NCBI GenBank assembly: GCA_000153145.1
Contig: CH672415.1
Span: 2,415,792 to 2,479,791, forward strand
Direction of reading: 5' to 3'
Source: a marine actinobacterium PHSC20C1
GTDB lineage: Bacteria; Actinomycetota; Actinomycetes; Actinomycetales; Microbacteriaceae
Length of the DNA: 64,000 nucleotides
Shown piece after piece: positions 54,013 to 62,367 of the stretch. How positions within the stretch are numbered: the first letter of the stretch is position 1; each line of letters begins with the position of its first letter. The notes beneath the pieces are model-generated. The model searched no databases and was not told the DNA's origin. It worked only from the letters and a program-made list of their open reading frames with translations. A program made the translations under genes and the position numbers.

Positions 54013-54578
54013 CTAGACGGGCCAAGGTTGACCGGATTCGACCTCATAGGTGGGGTTTTCATCCGGTGCGGTGAGCGTTGCCCACCACGATGGCGGATGC
54101 GTGCCGCCGCGGTATTCGCTCGAGGCGGGCTCGATGCCGGTGTAGATGAAGCCGAGGCTTTTCGCGATGGCGGCGGAGGCTTTGTTGCCCACGAGGGCTT
54201 CCCACCGCACTTCGGGGCGACCGGTGGAGAACACCCAGCGGCAGACCTCGGCGACAGCTTCTTTCATGAAGCCTTTACCGCGGTGGGGTTCACCCATCCA
54301 GTAGCCGATGGTGTCGTTGTAGAGGCGAAAGCTGATGACGCCGAGCAGTTCAGGCTTGCCAGTTTCGCGGATTGCCCAGGTGTATTCGTCGTCGTCTTCC
54401 CACCACTGCGGCACCAGGTTGTTGATGAAGAATTCGGCATCCGACTTCGCGTACGGCCACGGGATCGTGAGGGTGTGCTCAAAGATCGGGTCTTGGCAGT
54501 ATGCGGTCATGAGCTCAGCATCGTAACCGGTGAGGGCATCGAGAGTGAGGCGTTCGCTTGTGAGAGTAAAAGTTTGCA

Positions 54579-54579
<1 letters not shown>
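54013..54579 (-). CDS. GNAT family N-acetyltransferase
   Basis: Acetyl-CoA-dependent acetyltransferase of 188 residues, of the RimJ-like type. It has TERLTLDAL near the start, an EDDEYTWAIRET strand, IGYWMGEPHRGKGFMKEAV as the acetyl-CoA-binding region (RGKGF), and NKASAAIAKSLGF. The start overlaps the trpS stop by one base. The substrate is unknown. Confidence 0.88.
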
Positions 54580-55592
<1,013 letters not shown>

Positions 55593-55601
55593 CTAATTCT
55601 T

Positions 55602-56462
55602 TCAGATGGAATAGTCAACAACGACGGGAGCGTGATCGCTCCAGCGCTCATCCCAGGCGCCGGCCTTATCGATGCGGTAATCCGCAACGGAGGCCGCAAG
55701 CGCGGGGGTGGCGACGTGGTAGTCGATACGCCAACCAGTGTCGGTGTCGAAAGCTTGGCCGCGTTGCGACCACCAGGTGTACGGGCCGTCGATTTCGCCA
55801 GCGAACTGCCGCCCGACGTCAACCCAGCCGAGCCCGGGACCAGTCGTGCCGTCAACGCACTCGACGGTCTCGCCGTTAGCCCCAAAGATGCGGTCGAAGT
55901 AGGCGCGCTCTTCGAGCAGGAAGCCGGCCTTCTTGCGGTTTCCGCGCCAGTTCTTGATATCGAGCTCGCGGTGGCCAACGTTGAGGTCGCCGACGATGAG
56001 GGCGTGGTCGCTGTGAGCGGCAAGTTCGGGCAGGCGCACGAGCATGGCCTCGAGGAATTTGTACTTCTCGACCTGCTTAGGGGTATCAACAACCCCAGAG
56101 TGAACGTAGGTGCTCACAACGGTGACGGTCTTGCCATCCACGTCGAAGTCGGCTTTGAGCCAACGCCCGGCGCTATCAAAATCGTCAGCACCGAGCGCAA
56201 CGCGGTGAGCAACGGGAGCGGATGCCGCAGATCCCTTGCGCGAGGCCAGCGCGACCCCTGCGCGGCCCTTTGCCGTCGCAGCATCGTGCAGGATGTTCCA
56301 GCCATCGCCGAGCAGCCCTTCGATGTCGGCGTCGGCGGCACGAACCTCTTGCAGAGCCAGAATGTCGATGTCACGGGCATCCAACCAGTCGCCCATGCCC
56401 TTGCGGTAAGCGGCGCGAACACCATTGACGTTGACGGATGCGATGCGAAGACGTGTTGCCAT
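55602..56462 (-). CDS. xth: Exodeoxyribonuclease III / AP endonuclease
   Basis: Base-excision repair nuclease of 286 residues. Active-site boxes: VNVNGVRAAYRKG, ALQEVRA (metal Glu), VVSTYVHSG, GDLNVGHRELDIKNW, GWRIDYHVAT and WSDHAPVVV (final His). A leaderless promoter lies directly upstream on its strand. Confidence 0.95.
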   Translation of the reverse strand: MATRLRIASVNVNGVRAAYRKGMGDWLDARDIDILALQEVRAADADIEGLLGDGWNILHDAATAKGRAGVALASRKGSAASAPVAHRVALGADDFDSAGRWLKADFDVDGKTVTVVSTYVHSGVVDTPKQVEKYKFLEAMLVRLPELAAHSDHALIVGDLNVGHRELDIKNWRGNRKKAGFLLEERAYFDRIFGANGETVECVDGTTGPGLGWVDVGRQFAGEIDGPYTWWSQRGQAFDTDTGWRIDYHVATPALAASVADYRIDKAGAWDERWSDHAPVVVDYSI

Positions 56463-56468
56463 GCCTCA

Positions 56469-56474
56469 AGACTA
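56469..56474 (-). promoter_or_regulatory. -10 box for leaderless xth transcript
   Basis: On the minus strand TAGTCT, six bases (TGAGGC), then the ATG of xth. Confidence 0.5.
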
Positions 56475-56522
56475 TCGAGCGCCACTGACCGTGCGGTGAC
56501 CGAACTTACCGATTAGTGAGCC

Positions 56523-57590
56523 CTACTTCTTGCTGTTGCGTTTCATCATCCGCTTGAACGTGCGTTTGAATCTATTCTCGTTCGCTTGCTCGCGCTCGCG
56601 CTCGCGCGTGGCTGTGGCAGCCTCCTCGGCAGCGTGCGTCTCGTCCGTTGTCTTCGTCGCCTTCACTGCTCGCGGTGCATCCGGGTGGCGCTTCTCTCCG
56701 CTGATGTCGAGCTCGGCGTCGTCGGCGCCGACGGCGATCCAGGCCGAACCGATGAGAATGATTTGGCAGATCAGGTTGAACCAGATCAGCAGACCGATGA
56801 TCACGGCAAACGACGCGAGTAGCGGGTTTCGGGTCGCACCCTCGAGCAGGAAGCTTCCACTGAATTTGAGGGCGCCAAGCAGGAGCGCGGCAATGATCGT
56901 GCCCTGGGCGAGCATCCGGAAAGGAATCTTGATGCCCGACACGACACGGTAAAAGACGCCGAGAGTCGCGGTGTCGAGAATCAATACGATAACGAATGCC
57001 ACTATCTGGGTGGCGACGCGTGCCGCCGCGGAATCTTCATTAATGGAGACCAGATCGAGAATCCAACTCAGCGCGGCCGTACTTGCGACTGACAGCACCG
57101 CAGAAATCAGGACGGCGAGACCGAACCCGATCGCGAGCCCAACGTCCCGCAGCTTCAGGAGCAAAAAGTTGGTTTCGGCGGCTTCAAGTCCGAACATTGA
57201 CCGCACAGCATCGCGGCCGGAAGCAATCCAGCCCAGGGCGGTGAAGAAAAGCCCGAAGGCCGCGATAACACCTGTAATACCGAGCACACTGGAATCTGCA
57301 AGTGTCTCTCGCGTGATGGCACCGTTGCCGCTTCCGTCGCCAATGAGTCCGGGGATGTTGGCAGAGATGAAGTTGTAGACGGCATTGAGGAGCACTGGGT
57401 TTCCCTGCACAATCACCCCAGCAACGGCGAAGCCAACCCAGATTGCGGCGAAAACCGCGAAAATTCCTTGGTACGAGAGTCCCGCAGAAAGCAAGGGACC
57501 GAGGTTTTCCGCGTAATGCCGAAACACCCGAACCACCCGCAGTTCGAGCACCCAGGCGATCGCTGGCTTCAGTCGTTGTGCAAGCTTCAT
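56523..57590 (-). CDS. YihY/BrkB family membrane protein
   Basis: Inner-membrane protein of 355 residues with about six membrane segments between 30 and 290. The family-typical opening (FRHYAENLGPLLSAGLSYQG) and the ILIGSAWIAVGADDAE end are present. A basic, charged cytoplasmic tail of about 60 residues follows. Earlier claims that the family is RNase BN were withdrawn; the function is unknown. It is divergent from ptsI with 54 bases between. Confidence 0.9.
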   Translation of the reverse strand: MKLAQRLKPAIAWVLELRVVRVFRHYAENLGPLLSAGLSYQGIFAVFAAIWVGFAVAGVIVQGNPVLLNAVYNFISANIPGLIGDGSGNGAITRETLADSSVLGITGVIAAFGLFFTALGWIASGRDAVRSMFGLEAAETNFLLLKLRDVGLAIGFGLAVLISAVLSVASTAALSWILDLVSINEDSAAARVATQIVAFVIVLILDTATLGVFYRVVSGIKIPFRMLAQGTIIAALLLGALKFSGSFLLEGATRNPLLASFAVIIGLLIWFNLICQIILIGSAWIAVGADDAELDISGEKRHPDAPRAVKATKTTDETHAAEEAATATREREREQANENRFKRTFKRMMKRNSKK

Positions 57591-57596
57591 GCCATA

Positions 57597-57602
57597 ACGA
57601 TA
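57597..57602 (-). promoter_or_regulatory. -10 box for leaderless BrkB-like transcript
   Basis: On the minus strand TATCGT, six bases (TATGGC), then ATG at 57590. It nearly abuts the divergent ptsI box, so the two promoters may compete. Confidence 0.45.
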
Positions 57603-57604
57603 GC

Positions 57605-57610
57605 TAGGCT
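57605..57610 (+). promoter_or_regulatory. -10 box of ptsI
   Basis: TAGGCT lies 34 bases before the ATG. It predicts a leader of about 28 bases that carries the AAGGGG ribosome-binding site (57631-57636). Confidence 0.4.
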
Positions 57611-57644
57611 ATGTGTGCGTAATGCATACGAAGGGGTACATCAC

Positions 57645-59291
57645 ATGGAGCTTCAGGGTGTTGGAGTCGGACGATCGGTTGCCATTGGAAAGGTCGTGCG
57701 TATGCCCGACCCGCTTCCGGAGCCGAAGGATGCACGCCACTCGGGCGATGCCGCACCAGAGAAAGCCGCCGCAGCTTCAGCGCTAACCTTTGTTGCCGCT
57801 GACCTGCGCGAGCGAGCCGCGAAAGCGGATGCTGAAGCTAACGAAGTGCTCACTGCTACAGCGCTCATGGCTGAAGACCCCTCCATTCTCGATAGCGTCA
57901 ACGAGATTATTGATGGCGGCAAAACCGCTGAACGCGCCGTGTTCGAAGCGTTCGGCCAGTTCCGCGAAATGCTGATTTCGCTTGGCGGCATGATGGCTGA
58001 GCGTGCAACAGACCTCAGCGATGTTAGCCAACGTGTTGTTGCTCGCCTTCGTGGTGTCGAAGCACCCGGTGTTCCGCAGCGCGAGGAGCCGTTCGTTCTG
58101 GTCGCTGATGATCTCGCTCCGGCAGACACCGCCCTCCTCGAACTCGACAAGGTGCTCGCCCTCGTCACTCGCCAGGGTGGCCCAACAAGCCACACCGCGA
58201 TTCTTGCCCGCTCAAAGGCGATTCCCGCAATCATGGGCGTTGCAGAAGCGTTGGATCTTGCTGAGGGCACACTCGTTATTGTGGATGCCGGTGCCGGCAC
58301 CATTACGACAGAGCCGACCGAAGCCCAGCAATCCGCCGCAGAAGCTCGCCTTGAGGAACTCGCCGCCGCGGCGAATGCTCCCATTACCGATGGTGAACTT
58401 GCCGATGGCACACTCGTGCCGTTGCTCGCCAACCTCGGCACGCCATCCGAAGCAGCCCAGGCGGTAAAGCTGGGAGCTGAAGGCGTTGGGCTCTTTCGCA
58501 CCGAGCTGATGTTCCTTGATGCAAAGACGGCGCCGACTGTTGAAGAGCAAACCATTGAGTACACCGAAATGCTTTCGCACTTTCCCGGTAAGAAAGTTGT
58601 CGTTCGCACCCTCGATGCTGGCGCAGACAAACCGCTGAGCTTTATGGACATGGGCGAAGAGGTAAATCCTGCGCTCGGTCAGCGCGGGCTTCGCGCACTG
58701 CGTGTCAATGAGGACATCCTCCGTACCCAGCTCATCGCCCTCGTCAACGCTCAGAATGCGACGGATGCAGACCTCTGGGTGATGGCACCCATGGTGACGG
58801 ATGCCGAAGAGACCGAATACTTCGTCGCCCTTGGTCGCGAACTCGGCCTCAACACCGTCGGAGTCATGGCAGAGGTACCCTCACTCGCTGTGCTCGCCGA
58901 CCAGATCGCCGAACGCAGTGACTTCGTCTCCATCGGCTCCAACGACCTCACCCAGTACACTCTGGCTGCGGATCGGATGCTCGGCTCGTTGGCGCAGTTC
59001 CAGGACCCGTGGCATCCAGCAGTTCTTCGACTCGTGAAGATGTTGTGCGACGCGGGTGCTGCCGCCGGAAAGCCCGTCGGGGTGTGCGGCGAAGCTGCTG
59101 CCGACCCGCAGCTGGCCGTTGTGCTTGTTGGCTTGGGGGTTACGAGTCTCTCAATGACACCTCAAGCGCTTGCGGATGTTCGTGCAGAGCTGCGGACGGT
59201 AACGCTCGAGCAGGCTCAGACCCGCGCCGCTGCGGCCATTAACGCAACGACCGGTCCAACGGCCCGCGAGGCTGCCGCACACGCTGGCTAG
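57645..59291 (+). CDS. ptsI: PTS enzyme I
   Basis: Phosphoenolpyruvate-protein phosphotransferase of 548 residues; it starts the sugar phosphotransferase chain by passing phosphate from PEP to HPr. The phospho-histidine is His183 in GGPTSHTAILARS. The PEP-binding barrel (from about 245) has GVGLFRTELMFLD, ALGQRGLRALR, IGSNDLTQYTLAADR and the GVCGEAAADP active cysteine box. ATG 57645 has a good ribosome-binding site; the longer frame overlaps the divergent gene. No HPr gene is adjacent. Confidence 0.96.
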   Translation: MELQGVGVGRSVAIGKVVRMPDPLPEPKDARHSGDAAPEKAAAASALTFVAADLRERAAKADAEANEVLTATALMAEDPSILDSVNEIIDGGKTAERAVFEAFGQFREMLISLGGMMAERATDLSDVSQRVVARLRGVEAPGVPQREEPFVLVADDLAPADTALLELDKVLALVTRQGGPTSHTAILARSKAIPAIMGVAEALDLAEGTLVIVDAGAGTITTEPTEAQQSAAEARLEELAAAANAPITDGELADGTLVPLLANLGTPSEAAQAVKLGAEGVGLFRTELMFLDAKTAPTVEEQTIEYTEMLSHFPGKKVVVRTLDAGADKPLSFMDMGEEVNPALGQRGLRALRVNEDILRTQLIALVNAQNATDADLWVMAPMVTDAEETEYFVALGRELGLNTVGVMAEVPSLAVLADQIAERSDFVSIGSNDLTQYTLAADRMLGSLAQFQDPWHPAVLRLVKMLCDAGAAAGKPVGVCGEAAADPQLAVVLVGLGVTSLSMTPQALADVRAELRTVTLEQAQTRAAAAINATTGPTAREAAAHAG

Positions 59292-59295
59292 CAGG

Positions 59296-59322
59296 ATTCA
59301 GGGTTCGACTCCGAATCTGAAT
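59296..59322 (+). terminator. Imperfect hairpin after ptsI
   Basis: ATTCAG/CTGAAT with an inner TTCG/CGAA stem, separated by a small asymmetric bulge. It starts five bases after the ptsI stop and is followed by TCTTC. Confidence 0.5.
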
Positions 59323-59922
59323 TCTTCGCCGTAGAACACCTATTGGCTTTTATCATTCGTCTGGCCCTCGTGGGATCGAGCCGTTCGCAGACTTTTGTGA
59401 CTCTGACGACCGGTCGCTAAGCCAAATTGGTCCAGCAAAAGTGAGGATATTTGCTCTTTTCAGGATGGTCTTGAGTTCGGGCGAAGCGCCCTCGTTCCCT
59501 CTCTGCTCCCGCAGCGCCGGTAGACGCCTAGAGCGATTGTGTGGTCTACCGCGCGGCTGACTTCCGCGGAAACACCAGCATTTTACCCGACTCGGCGGCT
59601 TCGCTCGATGAGCTAGTCGGTTCGGCTGAGCTCGGGGGAGCGCATGAGTGTCGTGCTGATCGAGAGCCCTGTGAGTGTCTTCATGTGGTCTAGATAGCGC
59701 CCCAGTGCTGAGCGTAAGCAGATAACGTGAGAATTACTAATTGTTGGGAACATTAGGGACAGAACGATCCGTTCCCCCCAATTGGGGGCACAAGACTGAA
59801 ATAGTTTTGGATAGTCTGCGTCATAACAATCGAGTTTCCTTGTCTCTCTGAATATGAAGGTTGTTTTGGTTACATCCTTCATTCCAAGGGAAACAGAGAG
59901 GCCCGGGAAATGGATCAGGGGG
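59323..59922. other. Long intergenic stretch before the sigma/anti-sigma gene
   Basis: About 600 bases without a clear gene. Visible elements: a short GGGCG/CGCCC hairpin near 59479; GGAAC (59747-59751) and CGTT (59770-59773) separated by 18 bases, resembling an ECF-type promoter; the palindrome CCCCCAATTGGGGG (59775-59788); and a housekeeping-like -10 TAGTCT (59812-59817). An in-frame ATG at 59854 may extend the next protein by 23 residues. Confidence 0.5.
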
Positions 59923-61539
59923 ATGGGCGGAATCGTGGCTTCGAAGCTAACCACTTCGGACGAGCAGTTGCTGGCACAAGCGCGTACGGGGGTACAAAAC
60001 GCTTTCGCCGAGCTCTGGAGTCGCCACTACCGCTCGGGTATATGTGTTGCCCGTCAGTACACGTCGATAGACGCGGACGATCTCGTGTCTGAGGCATTCG
60101 CGCGCATTTACCAGCGTGTGCTGGCGGGCGGCGGCCCCCAAGGAGCCTTTCGCCCCTACCTGTACACGACCATCCGCAACCTCGCTTCAACGTGGGGCGC
60201 TGCCTCGCGTGAGGTGCAAGTGGATGAGATCGCGGACTTTGAAGACCCGAGCACGATCGACGACCCTGTTGCGGTCGCGCTCGATCGCACTCTCACCGCT
60301 CAAGCTTTTCGTGAATTGCCCGAACGCTGGCAGTCAGTTCTTTGGTACACCGAAGTTGAAGGGATGGATCCTCACGAGGTCGCACCCATCCTCGGGATGA
60401 GCGCTAACAGCGTTGCGGCACTGTCGTATCGTGCGCGTGAAGGCTTACGCAAAGCGTGGCTTCAGGCTCATATCAACGACGCCACGGCATCCGGAGAGTG
60501 CCAATGGGCGATGTCAAAGGTTGGCGACCACGCACGCCGGAGTCTCAGCGAACGAGACTCTCGACGCATTGAGGCGCACCTCGAATCATGCACTCGCTGC
60601 GCGATCGTGTGTGAAGAAGTCGATGAAGTTGGTTCACGCCTAGCGCTCGTGATGATCCCGCTGCTGTTGGGTGGAGCTGCTGGTGGTAGCTTCCTGAGCG
60701 CGTTCGCCCAGAATGGTGCGGCCTCGCTCACGGCAGCCGCCGCACCGGCAATGCCGGCCGCGGTGATGGGTGGGGTGCAGTTTGCCGGTGCCGGTGCCGG
60801 TGCCGGTGCTGGTGCCGGTGCTGGTGCTGGGGTGGCGGCCGGTACTGCCGGAGCCGGAGCGTTGCCTGTCGTGATTGCGGGATCCCTCGCGGCGGTCGTT
60901 GCGCTGAGCGGTTCGCTGGTCGCTCTTGGCCCCCACGCGTCGCCCTCAGGGGGCGCTACGACAGCGAGCGAGTCTCAGAATGGGCAGTCAACAACAAGCG
61001 ATGTTGAGCCTGGCGTCGACGACAACCTCGGTGGCGGAAGGTCGGATGCTTCGAACATTTCTATTCCCACCGTTCCGGGTGCTGATCTGGCAGATTCTGG
61101 GGATGCCGACGCTGGTCTGAGTGGTGGGGCTGTTGGTGGCTTGGTCGATTCGCTCGTCGGGACCATTACAGGGGGAGCGCCACCCGAGGGGCATACGGCA
61201 CCAGGCGGTGTCGTCGGCGCAGACGTCGACCTAAACCTCGTGGGAACGGCAACCCCCGGTGCCCATCTCTCACTGCAGGGCGCTGGCCTCGTCTACGCCA
61301 CAACGACCGTCTCGAGCGATGGCACGTTTGTTCTCAACGTCACCGGGGTTCCGGGAGGACTATCATCACTCGATCTTGTGCAAACAATTGACCGTGACTA
61401 CCTCGCTGGGCTCGTAGACAGCGGTGGCCTCCTTGGCGGTCTACTCGGCGCTCTAGACGGCCTCATTAACGACCTCATCCAGCCGCTCTCTCTGTCGAGC
61501 GGAACCAATCAGGGCATTAACATCCGCTTGCTGAACTAA
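59923..61539 (+). CDS. ECF sigma factor fused to zinc-binding anti-sigma and membrane/surface domains
   Basis: A single 538-residue protein that seems to combine a sigma factor with its own inhibitor. Region 2 spans about 24-92 and region 4 about 125-178 (with PILGMSANSVAALSYRARE as the helix-turn-helix). Then comes the anti-sigma zinc motif H-x3-C-x2-C (His219, Cys223, Cys226). Hydrophobic segments at about 240-262 and 315-337 flank a Gly-Ala repeat. The remaining 200 residues are likely outside the cell, and include an Ig/big-like segment (DVDLNLVGTATPGAHLSL). It resembles the actinobacterial ECF groups with C-terminal membrane extensions. The start could also be ATG 59854 or GTG 59935. Confidence 0.85.
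   Translation: MGGIVASKLTTSDEQLLAQARTGVQNAFAELWSRHYRSGICVARQYTSIDADDLVSEAFARIYQRVLAGGGPQGAFRPYLYTTIRNLASTWGAASREVQVDEIADFEDPSTIDDPVAVALDRTLTAQAFRELPERWQSVLWYTEVEGMDPHEVAPILGMSANSVAALSYRAREGLRKAWLQAHINDATASGECQWAMSKVGDHARRSLSERDSRRIEAHLESCTRCAIVCEEVDEVGSRLALVMIPLLLGGAAGGSFLSAFAQNGAASLTAAAAPAMPAAVMGGVQFAGAGAGAGAGAGAGAGVAAGTAGAGALPVVIAGSLAAVVALSGSLVALGPHASPSGGATTASESQNGQSTTSDVEPGVDDNLGGGRSDASNISIPTVPGADLADSGDADAGLSGGAVGGLVDSLVGTITGGAPPEGHTAPGGVVGADVDLNLVGTATPGAHLSLQGAGLVYATTTVSSDGTFVLNVTGVPGGLSSLDLVQTIDRDYLAGLVDSGGLLGGLLGALDGLINDLIQPLSLSSGTNQGINIRLLN
60783..60836 (+). repeat. GC[C/T]GGT hexanucleotide repeat
   Basis: About nine tandem copies of GCCGGT or GCTGGT inside the sigma/anti-sigma gene encode the Gly-Ala run between the two hydrophobic segments. 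A change in copy number would alter linker length without shifting frame. Confidence 0.8.
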
Positions 61540-61548
61540 GCGACCAAA

Positions 61549-61586
61549 ATCGGCCCTGTCGCTACCGAGGTAGTGACAGGGCCGAT
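61549..61586. terminator. Bidirectional terminator between sigma fusion and sdhB
   Basis: A perfect 12-bp outer stem (ATCGGCCCTGTC/GACAGGGCCGAT) continues into an inner stem, giving about 17 pairs. It lies between two convergent genes. Confidence 0.85.
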
Positions 61587-61608
61587 CTAATCAGCTGGGA
61601 AGTAGCTG

Positions 61609-62367
61609 CTACGGCTTTCCCTTGAGGATTGCCTGCTTGACTTCGGCAATTGCCTGCGTGACCTGGATGCCGCGGGGGCAGGCATCGGTGCAGTTGAAGG
61701 TGGTGCGGCAACGCCACACACCCTCTTTGTCGTTGAGGATGTCGAGGCGAACCTGCGACCCCTCATCGCGCGAATCGAAAATGAAGCGGTGCGCGTTCAC
61801 GATGGCGGCAGGACCGAAGTACTGACCGTCAGTCCAGAACACGGGGCAGCTCGATGTGCACGCGGCACACAGAATGCACTTGGTGGTGTCGTCGAAACGT
61901 GCGCGCTCCACGGGGCTCTGCTTACGCTCTTTGCCGCCCTTAGTGGCGCCAGCCATCAGGAACGGGTTGATCTCCTTGTAAGAGTCGAAGAACGGCTCCA
62001 TGTCGACGATCAGGTCCTTCTCCAGCGGGAGACCCTTGATGGCCTCAACATAGATCGGCTTCGTGATGTCGAGATCCTTGATCAGGGTTTTGCAGGCGAG
62101 GCGGTTGCGGCCGTTGATGCGCATCGCATCTGAACCACAAATACCGTGCGCGCACGAACGACGGAAGGTCAACGACCCGTCCATCTCCCACTTGATTTTG
62201 TGCAGGGCGTCGAGAACACGGTCGGTCTCGTACAGCTCTACATCGAAGTCTTCCCAACGCGGCTCGTCATCAACATCCGGGTCGAAACGACGGATGATGA
62301 GCGTGGCAGTAAAGGTCGGGATGACCTCTGGTGCGGCAGGCTTCTTGTCAGCGATGGCAGTGCTCAT
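61609..62367 (-). CDS. sdhB: Succinate dehydrogenase iron-sulfur subunit
   Basis: Electron-transfer subunit of complex II, 252 residues. The 2Fe-2S cysteines lie in SCAHGICGSDAM and upstream of NRLACKTL. The other clusters are held by CILCAACTSSCPVFW and CTDACPRGI. It carries electrons from SdhA to membrane quinone. ATG 62367 overlaps the sdhA stop (TAATG), so the longer upstream start is not real. Confidence 0.97.
   Translation of the reverse strand: MSTAIADKKPAAPEVIPTFTATLIIRRFDPDVDDEPRWEDFDVELYETDRVLDALHKIKWEMDGSLTFRRSCAHGICGSDAMRINGRNRLACKTLIKDLDITKPIYVEAIKGLPLEKDLIVDMEPFFDSYKEINPFLMAGATKGGKERKQSPVERARFDDTTKCILCAACTSSCPVFWTDGQYFGPAAIVNAHRFIFDSRDEGSQVRLDILNDKEGVWRCRTTFNCTDACPRGIQVTQAIAEVKQAILKGKP

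Noticed and set aside
59644-59697. Tiny plus-strand frame (17 codons) after GGGGGAG
   Set aside because: It has a good ribosome-binding-like sequence but is too short, has no regulatory pattern such as a residue run, and stops far from the next gene.
59775-59788. A third 6C-like RNA hairpin at CCCCCAATTGGGGG
   Set aside because: The C-run is in a self-complementary stem, not in a loop, so it does not resemble the 6C structure.
59613-59954. Minus-strand open frame of 113 codons upstream of, and overlapping, the sigma fusion gene
   Set aside because: No family resemblance, no ribosome-binding site, and it overlaps the likely sigma promoter and gene start.
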